DNA from: Yanghanlia caeni
GTDB taxonomy: Bacteria; Pseudomonadota; Gammaproteobacteria; Burkholderiales; Burkholderiaceae_B
Assembly (NCBI GenBank): GCA_030733815.1
Contig: JAUZQE010000012.1
Span: forward strand, 26,670 to 90,669
Length of the DNA stretch: 64,000 bases
Reading direction: 5' to 3'
The position numbers and the translations under genes were made by a program. Shown piece after piece: positions 1 through 7,941 of the stretch. Under the pieces are notes generated by a model. That model searched no databases and was not told the DNA's origin. It saw only the letters and a list, made by a program, of their open reading frames with translations. Every line of letters begins with the position of its first letter. Positions within the stretch are counted from its first letter, which is position 1.

Positions 1-1
1 C

Positions 2-649
2 GGCGCCGGCAAGACCACCGTATTCAATTGTGTGGGGGGCTTCTACAAGCCCACCACCGGCGTCATCACCATGGACGGCAAGCCCATTCATGGCATGCCC
101 AGCCACAAGGTGGCGCGCGAAGGCCTGGTGCGCACGTTCCAGAACGTGCGTCTGTTCAAGAACCTTACAGTGCTCGAAAACCTGTTGGTTGCACAGCATC
201 AGCACATCAATACGAGTCTGGCGTCGGGCCTGCTCAAGACGCCTGCCTTCCGCCGTTCCGAAGAAGAGGCGCTGGCCAATGCCGCCAAGTGGCTCGACTT
301 CATGGGCATACGCGAGTATGCCAACCGTGAGGCGGGCAATCTGGCCTACGGCCACCAGCGCCGGCTCGAAATCGCCCGATGCATGATCACGCGCCCCCGG
401 CTGCTCATGCTCGACGAACCCGCAGCGGGTCTGAATCCCCAGGAAAAACGCGACCTGCAGCAGCTCATCGACCAGCTGCGACGCGAATTCGACGTAGCCG
501 TTCTGCTCATCGAGCACGACATGAGCCTCGTCATGGGCGTTTCCGACCGCATCATGGTCATGGAACACGGCAGGCCGATCACCACCGGCGTACCCGACGA
601 AGTGCGCACCGACCCGCGCGTGATCAAGGCATACCTGGGGGAAGACTAG
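2..649 (+). CDS. livG: LivG: branched-chain amino acid ABC transporter ATP-binding protein (5' end outside window)
   Basis: This is one of the two cytoplasmic ATPases that power a high-affinity branched-chain amino acid or amide importer. The reading frame is open from the first bases, entering in the middle of the Walker A loop (GAGKTT), so the N-terminal 35 or so residues are missing. A degenerate ABC signature (YGHQRRLEIAR), Walker B (LLMLDEPAAGLNP) and the switch histidine (LLIEHDMSLV) follow in order. The TAG stop shares its last base with the GTG start of the next gene, so the two are translationally coupled. The permease genes are presumably upstream, outside the window. The family assignment is firm; the exact substrate is not readable from the sequence. 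Confidence 0.95.
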   Translation, partial: GAGKTTVFNCVGGFYKPTTGVITMDGKPIHGMPSHKVAREGLVRTFQNVRLFKNLTVLENLLVAQHQHINTSLASGLLKTPAFRRSEEEALANAAKWLDFMGIREYANREAGNLAYGHQRRLEIARCMITRPRLLMLDEPAAGLNPQEKRDLQQLIDQLRREFDVAVLLIEHDMSLVMGVSDRIMVMEHGRPITTGVPDEVRTDPRVIKAYLGED

Positions 650-1350
650 TGCTGAAGCTGACGAACATTCATACCTACTACGGCGCGATTCAGGCGCTGA
701 ACGACGTTTCGGTCGAGGTCAACAAGGGCGAAATCGTTACGCTGATCGGCGCGAACGGTGCAGGCAAGACCACGCTGCTCATGACCGTGTGCGGTTCGCC
801 GCGTGCGCGCAGCGGCACGGTGGAGTTTTTGGGTGAAGACATCACGCAATGGCCCACGCATTCCATCATGCAAAAGGGCATTGCCATCTCGCCCGAAGGG
901 CGACGCGTCTTTCCCGATCTGACGGTCACTGAAAACCTGAAGATGGGGGCGTTCTTCCTCGATCGCGAACACACTGAAGCGGGCCTGGAGCGCGTGTTTG
1001 CCCTGTTTCCGCGTCTCAAGGAACGCTCGAGTCAGCGGGCGGGCACGATGTCGGGCGGCGAGCAGCAGATGCTCGCCATCGGCCGGGCACTCATGACCGA
1101 GCCCAAGCTGTTGCTGCTCGATGAGCCCACGCTGGGGCTTGCGCCGCTCATCATTGCGCAGATCTTCGAAATCATCAAAGAAATCCGCGAGCAGGGCGTC
1201 ACGGTTTTCCTGGTCGAGCAGAACGCCCACAAGGCGCTGCAGGTGGCCGACCGGGGTTACGTACTGGAAACCGGCAAGGTGGTGCTCTCTGACACCGGCG
1301 CAAATCTGCTGGTGAACGACGAGGTACGCAAGGCGTATCTGGGCGCCTGA
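649..1350 (+). CDS. livF: LivF: branched-chain amino acid ABC transporter ATP-binding protein
   Basis: Second ATPase subunit of the Liv-type importer, 233 residues, the usual length. It starts at GTG, overlapping the livG stop by one base (TAGTG), and the protein begins with VLKLTNIHTYYGA, the classical LivF N-terminus. Walker A is GANGAGKTT, the signature is MSGGEQQMLAIGRAL, and Walker B is LLLLDEPTLGLAP, followed by the H-loop region FLVEQNA. A longer frame runs upstream through livG but has no family homology before position 649. The gene is followed at once by a terminator hairpin, so it is the last gene of the liv operon. Confidence 0.96.
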   Translation: MLKLTNIHTYYGAIQALNDVSVEVNKGEIVTLIGANGAGKTTLLMTVCGSPRARSGTVEFLGEDITQWPTHSIMQKGIAISPEGRRVFPDLTVTENLKMGAFFLDREHTEAGLERVFALFPRLKERSSQRAGTMSGGEQQMLAIGRALMTEPKLLLLDEPTLGLAPLIIAQIFEIIKEIREQGVTVFLVEQNAHKALQVADRGYVLETGKVVLSDTGANLLVNDEVRKAYLGA

Positions 1351-1366
1351 ACTGCCGCCAATGCAA

Positions 1367-1403
1367 ACAGCCGCCCGACGTTCATCGGGCGGCTGTGTCG
1401 TTT
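1367..1403 (+). terminator. Rho-independent terminator of the liv operon
   Basis: A 12-bp perfect stem (ACAGCCGCCCGA paired with TCGGGCGGCTGT) closes a six-base loop and is followed by a short T-rich tail (GTCGTTTTC). It lies 16 bases after the livF stop. No gene occupies 1351-1491. Confidence 0.85.
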
Positions 1404-1491
1404 TCAGCCGATGCCGCTGTGTGCGCGCGGCGATGGCTCGGCCGGCCCTGTTCGCCGGACATGCGCAACGGGCAGGACGGCAACGGGGGAA

Positions 1492-2103
1492 TCAGTTCAG
1501 CAACCCCTGCGCGGACAGCGCGGCGCGCACGCCCGGATCGGCGACCATGCGCTCGTAGAAGGCCGAAAGATTCGACATGCCCGAAATATTGAGCTCGAGC
1601 CTCTTTGCCCAGCAAATCACGGTGAACAGATAGGGGTCGACCACCGAGCGGGTGCCGGTGACCCATTCCCGACCTTCGAGTTGCGTGTTGATGATTCCGA
1701 ACAGGCGAAGTGCAGTGGCGGCACCGCCTGCAGCAATTGCTTCCTGTGCCGAAGGGTCGTCGGTGTAGCGGGCCTTGCCGAATATGAGGCTGAAGGCCTT
1801 GTGCAGGTCGGCGTTCACGAATGCGAGCCAGCGCCGGGTTTGCGCGCGCCCGCGAAGGTCATCGGGCATCAGCCCGGCTTCGGGGTGTTTTTCAGCGAGG
1901 TACTCGAGAATGGCGACACTCTGCGTCAGCACCAGGTCGCCATCGGTGAGCACCGGTACCGAACCCACGGGGTTCAATGCCAGGAACTCGGGCTTTTTCA
2001 GGTCTTCGCGCGGTACGGCCTGGGTCTCGTAGGGCTGGCCGATCCATTCAAGCGTAATGTGGGTGGCAAGCGGGCAGGCGCCCGGCATATAGTACAGCTT
2101 CAC
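1492..2103 (-). CDS. Glutathione S-transferase family protein (beta-class-like)
   Basis: A 203-residue cytosolic GST. The N-terminal thioredoxin-like domain begins MKLYYMPGACPLATH, which matches the beta-class bacterial GST start with Cys near residue 10, and continues to the glutathione-binding NPVGSVPVL and the QSVAILEYLAE motif (SNAIL/TRAIL region). The C-terminal helical domain contains the usual conserved Asp segment (TRSVVDPYLFTV). Its ATG overlaps the stop of the upstream S9 peptidase by four bases (ATGA), so the two are co-transcribed. A detoxification or conjugation role is general to the family; the substrate is unknown. Confidence 0.9.
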   Translation of the reverse strand: MKLYYMPGACPLATHITLEWIGQPYETQAVPREDLKKPEFLALNPVGSVPVLTDGDLVLTQSVAILEYLAEKHPEAGLMPDDLRGRAQTRRWLAFVNADLHKAFSLIFGKARYTDDPSAQEAIAAGGAATALRLFGIINTQLEGREWVTGTRSVVDPYLFTVICWAKRLELNISGMSNLSAFYERMVADPGVRAALSAQGLLN

Positions 2104-3992
2104 GTATGTGCTCCTTGGTTGATTGTTTCGTTTTCTGCACGGCCCAGATGGCGTGAGAGGAACGCTTCCATGCGTTCATAGAATTCGAACTTGTTCTCGT
2201 CGTTGTGAAAACCGTGGCCTTCGTTTGCCTTGACCATGTACTCCACCTCGACGCCGCGTGAACGCAGGGCCGCCACCATCTGGTCGCTTTCGTCTTTGTT
2301 GACGCGGGGGTCGTTCGCCCCCTGTGCAATGAAGAGGGGCGTGCGGATATGCTGTGCATTCAGCGCCGGCGAAGTGGCGACGAGGCGTTCGCGATCGTGT
2401 TCGGGGTGCCCCACCATGCTGTACATCTTTTCGAGCAGCGGCTTCCAGTAGGGCGGAATCGTATTCATGAACGTGAGCAGATTCGATACCCCCACGAAGT
2501 CGACGGCGGCGGCATAGAGCTCGGGCGTGCGCACGATACCGGCCAGCACCGCGTAGCCGCCATAGCTGCCGCCGTAGATGGCGATGCGGTTGCGCTCGGC
2601 GATGCCCTGGTCGATGAGCCACTGAACGCCATCGGTGATGTCGTCCTGCATGGCCAGCCCCCACTGCCCGAATCCGGCTTCCCAGAATGTACGGCCATAG
2701 CCCGTGGAGCCGCGGAAGTTCATCTGCAGCACGCAATAGCCACGATTGGCGAGGAATTGCGCTTCGGGGTTGAAGCCCCAGCTGTCGCGCGCCCACGGCC
2801 CGCCGTGCGGATTGACGATGCAGGGCAGGTTGCGGGGCTCGCGCCCGCGCGGCAGAGTCAGATAGCCGTTGATGGTGAGGCCGTCCCGCGCAACGTACTG
2901 AATGGGCCGCACCTCGGCCATGTCGTCTTCCGGCAGGGCCGGATTGATGTCGGCCAGTTTCGTCAGGCCGCCCGTTTCGTCGTCGTACAGGTAGCGGCTG
3001 CCCGGCGTGCGGTCGTTGTACGCAGCCACGATGAACGTGCGTTCGTCTCGCGTGGCACCCTGCAGGGCGATTTCGTAGCCAGGCAGTGCCTCGGACACGC
3101 GCAGGTGGCGTTCGGCCGCAAGCTGATCAAAGAAATGATAGCGGGGCCGATCGGTTTGGTAGACCGCTGCCGTGAGTACGTGGCGCAGCCGCGAATGCCC
3201 CACGCCGTCGAGATCGACACCGGGTGCTTCGAAGACCAGTTGTTCGTCGTCGGGCGATTCGGGATCAATGATGACCAGCGCAAGGCAGTCGCGTCCGCGA
3301 TTGCTCAGCGCATACAGGCAGCGGTTGTCGAAGGTGAACAGTTCGGGGCTTACGGTGCTGCGAAAATCGGTGGTGATGATCGCCCTGAACGGATCGGATT
3401 CGGTATCACGATACAGCAGGGCGGTGTTCAGCCCGTCGCTGGCCGTGGCCGCCCGTACCTGGCCGTGATGGTCGGTGTGCCAGGCGACGATGTTTCCGGG
3501 GTTCTCGGCCACGAGCACCGCTTCACCCGTACGCACATTCACCCGGTAGATGTCGAACGACTGCGGGTCACGCTGATTGTGTGCAATGAGTACGTGCTCG
3601 GGGTCATCGTACAGATCGTCGGCAATGCCCGCACGGGTGTCGGTGTAGGGGGTCAGATCGGACACCATGCCGCTTTCGCGATCAACGGCCACCACATGAA
3701 AGTTCTCGTCGCCACCGAAATCCTTGGCATAGAGAAGCGTGTCGGAGCCCTTCCAGAAGTACTCGGCTATATCGCGTTCCGTCTCGCGCGTCAGGCAGCG
3801 TGCTTCACCAATGAGTTCACTGCCCTGCAGAGCCTGCACGAAGAGGTTCATGCGCGGCGGGTGGCCGTTGAAAGACACCGGCTGCATGAACGAGAGCCAC
3901 TTGCCATCGTCGGAGATGCGGAAGAAGCCGCGCTGCGGATTGCGGAAGAAGTCGGCAAGGGGGTAGACCGGAGGAATGCGTTGGCCGCTCAT
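2100..3992 (-). CDS. S9 (prolyl oligopeptidase) family serine peptidase
   Basis: A 630-residue protein with an N-terminal beta-propeller (about residues 20-370) and a C-terminal alpha/beta-hydrolase peptidase domain. The catalytic triad can be read directly: Ser476 in GGSYGGYA, Asp561 in GANDPRV and His593 in NEGHGFH. This organisation is that of acylaminoacyl-peptidase or dipeptidyl-peptidase-like S9 enzymes that cleave short peptides. No signal peptide is evident at the N-terminus (MSGQRIPPVYPLADFF), so it is probably cytoplasmic. It is the first gene of a two-gene unit with the GST, joined by an ATGA overlap. Confidence 0.93.
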   Translation of the reverse strand: MSGQRIPPVYPLADFFRNPQRGFFRISDDGKWLSFMQPVSFNGHPPRMNLFVQALQGSELIGEARCLTRETERDIAEYFWKGSDTLLYAKDFGGDENFHVVAVDRESGMVSDLTPYTDTRAGIADDLYDDPEHVLIAHNQRDPQSFDIYRVNVRTGEAVLVAENPGNIVAWHTDHHGQVRAATASDGLNTALLYRDTESDPFRAIITTDFRSTVSPELFTFDNRCLYALSNRGRDCLALVIIDPESPDDEQLVFEAPGVDLDGVGHSRLRHVLTAAVYQTDRPRYHFFDQLAAERHLRVSEALPGYEIALQGATRDERTFIVAAYNDRTPGSRYLYDDETGGLTKLADINPALPEDDMAEVRPIQYVARDGLTINGYLTLPRGREPRNLPCIVNPHGGPWARDSWGFNPEAQFLANRGYCVLQMNFRGSTGYGRTFWEAGFGQWGLAMQDDITDGVQWLIDQGIAERNRIAIYGGSYGGYAVLAGIVRTPELYAAAVDFVGVSNLLTFMNTIPPYWKPLLEKMYSMVGHPEHDRERLVATSPALNAQHIRTPLFIAQGANDPRVNKDESDQMVAALRSRGVEVEYMVKANEGHGFHNDENKFEFYERMEAFLSRHLGRAENETINQGAHT

Positions 3993-4099
3993 GTAGGGTT
4001 CCGTTGAGGGTGGAAACTATTACTATATCGGATCAGCAAGGCGGCAACATCACGAACCGCCAGCAAGCACAACACTACCCGTCCAACAAGAGGAGACAC

Positions 4100-5095
4100 A
4101 TGTCCAACGCCCCGCTAAAAGTCGTGTTCCTGGATCGCGACACCATTGCGCCCCAGACCGTGCTGCGCGCCCCCGGCTTTGCACACACACTCGAAACGCA
4201 TGCACGCACCGCCCCCGACCAGGTGGTGGAACGCATTGCCGATGCCGATATCGTTCTGGTGAACAAGGTGCGCCTGGGTGCGCAGGAACTTGCTGCCGCG
4301 CCGCGCCTGAAGATGATCGCCCTGGCTGCCACCGGTAGCGACAACGTCGATCTGCAAGCCTGCAACGAGCGCGGCATTGTCGTTTCGAATATCCGCGGCT
4401 ATGCGGTGCGTACCGTGCCGGAACACGTGTTTGCGCTCATGTTCGCCCTGCAACGCAGCATCGTGGCGTACCGCCAATCGGTACAGGCCGGGCGCTGGCA
4501 GCAGGCCGCGCAGTTCTGCTACTTCGACTACCCCGTGCGCGACCTGGCCGGATCGAACCTGGGTATCATCGGCGCCGGGGCGCTGGGTCAGGCCGTGGCA
4601 CAGATCGGGCGCGCGCTGGGCATGAACGTGCGCTTTGCGGCGCACAAGGGGCGCACCGACATGGGGGCGCTGTACACGCCGTTCGACACTATTCTGGCTG
4701 AAAGCGACGTCATTACGCTTCATTGCCCCCTCACCGAACACACGCGTCACCTGCTCGGTGAGGCCGAATTCGCGAAAATGGCTCGCAAGCCGCTCATCAT
4801 CAACACCGCACGGGGCGCACTCATCGACGATCACGCGCTTGCCGCGGCGCTGCGCAGCGGGCAGATCAGCGGCGCAGGCATCGATGTCACCGTACCCGAA
4901 CCGCCTCCTGCCGATCATCCGCTGATGCAACTGCTCGACCTGCCGAATTTCATTCTTACACCGCACGTTGCCTGGGCCAGCAACGAAGCCATGCAGACGC
5001 TGGCCGATCAACTCATCGACAACATCGAGGCCTTTGTGGCAGGGCGGCCGCGTAACGTGCTGGCCGGCGCCACCACGGCCAAGGACGGCGCATGA
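4100..5095 (+). CDS. hprA: D-2-hydroxyacid dehydrogenase, probable hydroxypyruvate/glycerate dehydrogenase
   Basis: A 331-residue NAD-dependent D-isomer-specific 2-hydroxyacid dehydrogenase. The Rossmann motif GIIGAGALGQA, the signature around NTARGALIDD and the catalytic His in TPHVAWAS are all present. I place the start at 4100 because a good ribosome binding site (AAGAGGAGACAC) precedes it; an in-frame Met 96 bases upstream has no family homology behind it. The next gene is glycerate kinase, overlapping by ATGA, so reduction of hydroxypyruvate or glyoxylate to feed glycerate into central metabolism is the likely job. The symbol is inferred from this pairing; other 2-ketoacids are possible. 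Confidence 0.88.
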   Translation: MSNAPLKVVFLDRDTIAPQTVLRAPGFAHTLETHARTAPDQVVERIADADIVLVNKVRLGAQELAAAPRLKMIALAATGSDNVDLQACNERGIVVSNIRGYAVRTVPEHVFALMFALQRSIVAYRQSVQAGRWQQAAQFCYFDYPVRDLAGSNLGIIGAGALGQAVAQIGRALGMNVRFAAHKGRTDMGALYTPFDTILAESDVITLHCPLTEHTRHLLGEAEFAKMARKPLIINTARGALIDDHALAAALRSGQISGAGIDVTVPEPPPADHPLMQLLDLPNFILTPHVAWASNEAMQTLADQLIDNIEAFVAGRPRNVLAGATTAKDGA

Positions 5096-6255
5096 TGCGT
5101 GCGCCACGCTTCAAGGTCGTGGTGGCACCCGATTCGTTCAAGGAAAGCCTGAGTGCGGCGCAGGTTGCCGCTGCCATTTCAGAAGGCGTAAGGCTGGCGG
5201 CACCCCACGCCGAGGTGCATAGCCTGCCCATGGCCGACGGGGGTGAAGGTTCGCTCGACGCCGTGCTGGCCGCAACCGGCGGCGAGCGGCGCCGCGCGAC
5301 CGTACGCGACGCCATCGGGCGCAACTGCGAGGCCGCCTGGGGCTGGCTCGGCGAGCACACGGCGTTCATCGAAATGGCCGAGGCGGCCGGGCTTGAGCGC
5401 ATCACGCCCGGCCTTCGCGACCCTTTGCGCGCCTCGACCTTCGGGGTCGGCCAGCTGGTGCTGCAGGCGCTCGATGCAGGGGCGCGGCGCGTTGTGCTTG
5501 GCCTGGGCGGCAGCGCCACTACCGACGCCGGCGCGGGCCTCTTTCAGGCGTTGGGCGCGCGGCTGTTCGACGATGAAGGCGCCGATCTCCCGCCGGGTGG
5601 CGGCGCATTGCACCGGCTTGCAGGCATTGATCTGTACCACCTCGACCCGCGCCTGGCCGATACGCAGTTCGAGATCGCGGTCGACGTCGACAACCCCTTG
5701 TGCGGGGAACGCGGCGCGGCGGCGATATTCGGGCCACAGAAGGGGGCCTCGCCCGCCGATGTGGATTTTCTCGACTCGGCCTTGGCGCATTTTGCGCAGG
5801 TGTGTGTGGCGGTTTCGGGTCGCGATGAAACGAAAACGCCCGGCACCGGTGCAGCCGGTGGGCTGGGTTTCGTAATCAAGTCGTTCTTTCAGGCGCAGTT
5901 CCGGCCTGGCGTCGAACTGATCGCGGAACTGGCCCGGCTTGACGACGCACTGGAGGGCGCAGATCTGGTCTTCACCGGCGAGGGGCGCATGGATCGCCAG
6001 ACCCTGCTTGGCAAGACTCCGGCGGGGGTGGCGCGTCATGCCCGTGCACGCGGCATACCCGTGATCGCGCTGGCCGGCTCGCTGGGCGAAGGCTACGAGG
6101 CGCTGTATGAAGCCGGCATTACCGCAGCATTCAGCGTGGCCCCCGGCCCGGTGACCTTGCAGCAGGCGTTTGCAGAGGCGGCTGCCTTGCTGCGCGATCG
6201 CGCACGCGATTGCACGCGTCTATGGCTTGCCGGCAGTGAGCCCCAGCGCACCTGA
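5092..6255 (+). CDS. glxK: Glycerate kinase (GlxK/GarK type)
   Basis: A 387-residue type-1 glycerate 2-kinase that phosphorylates D-glycerate with ATP to 2-phosphoglycerate. The family N-terminus is clear (VAPDSFKESLSAAQVA), with MADGGEGS, the glycine-rich LGLGGSATTDAGAG and FTGEGRMDRQT motifs in the expected order. It starts four bases inside the end of the hydroxypyruvate reductase gene (ATGATG), so the pair is translationally coupled. Its 3' end lies over the end of the opposing, insertion-split iclR gene (stop at 6220-6222), which may once have regulated this module. Confidence 0.94.
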   Translation: MMRAPRFKVVVAPDSFKESLSAAQVAAAISEGVRLAAPHAEVHSLPMADGGEGSLDAVLAATGGERRRATVRDAIGRNCEAAWGWLGEHTAFIEMAEAAGLERITPGLRDPLRASTFGVGQLVLQALDAGARRVVLGLGGSATTDAGAGLFQALGARLFDDEGADLPPGGGALHRLAGIDLYHLDPRLADTQFEIAVDVDNPLCGERGAAAIFGPQKGASPADVDFLDSALAHFAQVCVAVSGRDETKTPGTGAAGGLGFVIKSFFQAQFRPGVELIAELARLDDALEGADLVFTGEGRMDRQTLLGKTPAGVARHARARGIPVIALAGSLGEGYEALYEAGITAAFSVAPGPVTLQQAFAEAAALLRDRARDCTRLWLAGSEPQRT

Positions 6256-6381
6256 TTGGCGGTCTGCCTGGTAGTTCTGAGCTTCGGCCAGCACGCGCTC
6301 GCGGTGCACCAACAACGCCGTGCGTATGCTTTGCGCCCGTGCTTCGTAGCGCGCATCGGGCAAGCTGACCCAGTGCGCGAC
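6220..6381 (-). pseudogene. 3' part of an iclR-family gene cut off by the IS insertion
   Basis: Read leftward from 6381, this stretch is open for 53 codons and ends with TAG at 6220-6222. Its sequence (starts VAHWVSLPDARYEAR, then a basic amphipathic helix) looks like the C-terminal tail of an IclR effector domain. If the IS at 6382-7921 is removed, the frame runs on without a shift from the fragment at 7922-8548, giving about 262 residues, normal for IclR proteins. It overlaps the convergent glxK 3' end by 36 bases. Alone, it lacks a start codon. Confidence 0.72.
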
Positions 6382-6384
6382 AAG

Positions 6385-6432
6385 CCCCGCCGTCCAGGGC
6401 GGGGAAGGATAGCGCGGACGGCGTAGCCGTCC
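6385..6432 (+). repeat. Left-end double hairpin of the TnpB element
   Basis: Two stem-loops in tandem: CCCCGCC-gtccag-GGCGGGG at 6385-6404 and GGACGGC-gta-GCCGTCC at 6416-6432, joined by AAGGATAGCGC. In IS200/IS605 elements such foot hairpins are the TnpA recognition sites. The same architecture with different stem bases recurs at 63883-63930. Confidence 0.75.
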
Positions 6433-6439
6433 TTGAGTT

Positions 6440-6635
6440 TCAGTGAGGTGTCTTCTGTTGTTCGATGTACTGCCGCACGATGGAAATCGGCGCAGACCTT
6501 AGCGAAGATGGTACGCAGCCGACTGATGGCGTCGCCATCGAACACTCTGCGGCGATATTTCGCCACAAAGACCAAGTGAACGTGCATCTTGAAAACGCAG
6601 TGCCGTCCATGTCTAATTTCGTTATCATCGCTCAT
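6440..6635 (-). pseudogene. tnpA: tnpA (Y1/HUH transposase), internally deleted and frameshifted
   Basis: The first 50 or so codons are a normal IS200/IS605 TnpA N-terminus (HVHLVFVAKYRRRVF is recognisable). The C-terminal end of the same protein (APISIVRQYIEQQKTPH, then TGA at 6440-6442) follows immediately but in another frame. The middle, including the HUH metal-binding motif, is gone. The catalytic tyrosine helix (RQYIEQQ) survives out of frame. The join falls within GCGCCGATTTC, a sequence that fits both sides, so a deletion between short direct repeats is likely. The reading frame that continues past the join runs on as nonsense out of the element. Transposition would need TnpA supplied from elsewhere. 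Confidence 0.85.
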
Positions 6636-6657
6636 AGACCAAGAGTATGATTAAGCC

Positions 6658-7878
6658 ATGCAACGACTTCAAGCCTACAAGTACGAACTGATGCCAGACG
6701 GCCAGCAAGAGCGGCAAATGCGCCGCTTCGCTGGCTCGTGCCGGTTCGTCTACAACAAGGCGCTGGCGTTGCAGAAAGAGCGCTACGAGCAGGGCGAGAA
6801 GAAGCTCGGCTATGCGGGTCTGTGCAAGCTACTCACCGAGTGGCGCAATAGCGCGGAAACCGCATGGCTGGCCGATGCGCCCGTGCATCCGTTGCAGCAG
6901 ACGCTCAAGGATTTGGAGCGGGCCTACACCAACTTCTTCGCTAAGCGGGCGGACTTCCCGCGCTTCAAGAAGAAGGGCCAGTCGGATAGCTTCCGCTATC
7001 CCGACCCAAAACAGATCAAGCTCGATCATGGCAACAACCGCCTGTTTCTGCCAAAGCTGGGCTGGCTGCGCTATCGCAACAGTCGCGAGGTGTTGGGCGT
7101 GGTGAAGAACGTCACCGTGAGCCAGTCGGGCGGCAAGTGGTTCGTGAGTATTCAGACGGAGCGCGAGGTTGAGCAACCCATTGCGCAAGGTGGGGCGGTC
7201 GGTATCGACATGGGCATTACCCGCTTCGTCACCCTCTCGGACGGCGCGTTCTACGCGCCGCTTCACAGCTTCAAGCGGCATGAGGCTGCTTTGCGCAAGG
7301 CGCAACAGGCGATGAGCCGCAAGACGAAGTTCAGCACCAACTGGAAGAAGGCGAAAGCCCGCCTCCAGCGTATTCATTCCCGCATCGGCAATGCCCGCCG
7401 CGACTTCCTACACAAGACCTCGACCGCGATCAGCCAAAACCACGCGATGGTGTGTATTGAGGACTTGCAGGTACGGAATATGTCCAGGTCGGCGGCAGGC
7501 AGCACCGAAACGCCGGGGAAAAACGTTCGGGCTAAGTCCGGCCTGAACAAGTCCATCCTCGATCAAGGCTGGTTTGAGTTCCGCCGCCAGTTGGACTACA
7601 AGCTGGCCTGGAGAGGCGCATGGCTCGTCGCCGTGGCGCCGCAGAACACGAGCCGCACCTGTCCGTGCTGCGGCCATGTCTCGGCGGACAACCGGAAAAC
7701 ACAGGCGCAATTCTTGTGCGTTGAATGCGGTTTCGAGGAAAACGCCGACGTGGTTGGCGCGATCAATGTTTTAAGGGCGGGGCACGCCCGGTTCGCCTGT
7801 GAAGTGAGCGGTGCAGTAATGCCGCCAGCAGCAGGAACCCACCGAAGCGACTCAGGGGCGGCTCAATGCCTCCACTGA
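6658..7878 (+). CDS. tnpB: TnpB RNA-guided nuclease (IS605 OrfB family)
   Basis: A 406-residue TnpB, full length for the family. The RuvC-like catalytic residues are all in place: Asp184 in GIDMGITRFV, Glu268 in CIEDLQVRNM and Asp364 in ENADVVGAIN. The zinc ribbon is intact, with Cys335 and Cys338 (CPCC) and Cys354 and Cys357 (CVEC). The N-terminal helix-turn-helix/WED part starts YKYELMPDGQQERQM. Members of this family are programmable nucleases guided by an RNA derived from the element's right end. The gene has no disruption, unlike its partner tnpA 22 bp away. In a C-terminal extension after about residue 380 I see no known motif. Confidence 0.93.
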   Translation: MQRLQAYKYELMPDGQQERQMRRFAGSCRFVYNKALALQKERYEQGEKKLGYAGLCKLLTEWRNSAETAWLADAPVHPLQQTLKDLERAYTNFFAKRADFPRFKKKGQSDSFRYPDPKQIKLDHGNNRLFLPKLGWLRYRNSREVLGVVKNVTVSQSGGKWFVSIQTEREVEQPIAQGGAVGIDMGITRFVTLSDGAFYAPLHSFKRHEAALRKAQQAMSRKTKFSTNWKKAKARLQRIHSRIGNARRDFLHKTSTAISQNHAMVCIEDLQVRNMSRSAAGSTETPGKNVRAKSGLNKSILDQGWFEFRRQLDYKLAWRGAWLVAVAPQNTSRTCPCCGHVSADNRKTQAQFLCVECGFEENADVVGAINVLRAGHARFACEVSGAVMPPAAGTHRSDSGAAQCLH

Positions 7879-7941
7879 GCGCCGTAGGAATCTCCGGCCT
7901 TTAGGCCGGGGAGGATGTCAATTCAAAGGCATAAATGCCCA
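7750..7941 (+). ncRNA. Predicted right-end guide RNA (omegaRNA/reRNA) of TnpB
   Basis: In characterised IS200/IS605 elements the guide RNA covers the 3' end of tnpB and the right-end hairpin, and its guide is the roughly 16-20 bases just beyond the element. Here that gives a scaffold through the CCGGCC/GGCCGG hairpin at 7892-7913 and a guide beginning at about 7922 (TTCAAAGGCATAAATGCC), which is iclR sequence. The 5' boundary is a guess from family knowledge; only the hairpin and right end are seen directly. Confidence 0.45.

Larger units (their letters stand above)
6382..7921 (+). mobile_element. IS200/IS605-family element with divergent tnpA (broken) and tnpB
   Basis: About 1.54 kb bounded by subterminal hairpins rather than inverted repeats. 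The left end has a hairpin CCCCGCC/GGCGGGG (6385-6404) and a second one at 6416-6432. The right end has a hairpin around CCGGCC/GGCCGG (7892-7913) followed by GAGGATGTCAA. Gene order, with tnpA leftward and tnpB rightward from a 22-bp gap, is that of IS605/ISDra2-type elements. No target duplication is expected or seen. It lies in the 3' part of an iclR-family gene; excision in silico restores that frame. The exact ends could be off by a base or two. Confidence 0.85.

Noticed and set aside
2349..4007. 552-codon open frame on the plus strand
   Set aside because: It lies entirely opposite the S9 peptidase, whose catalytic motifs are intact on the minus strand. It shows no domain and is a by-product of high GC content.
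6093..6635. A 180-residue protein covering tnpA and beyond
   Set aside because: Only the first 50 or so residues are TnpA. The remainder is out-of-frame sequence crossing the IS end, the iclR tail and glxK antisense.
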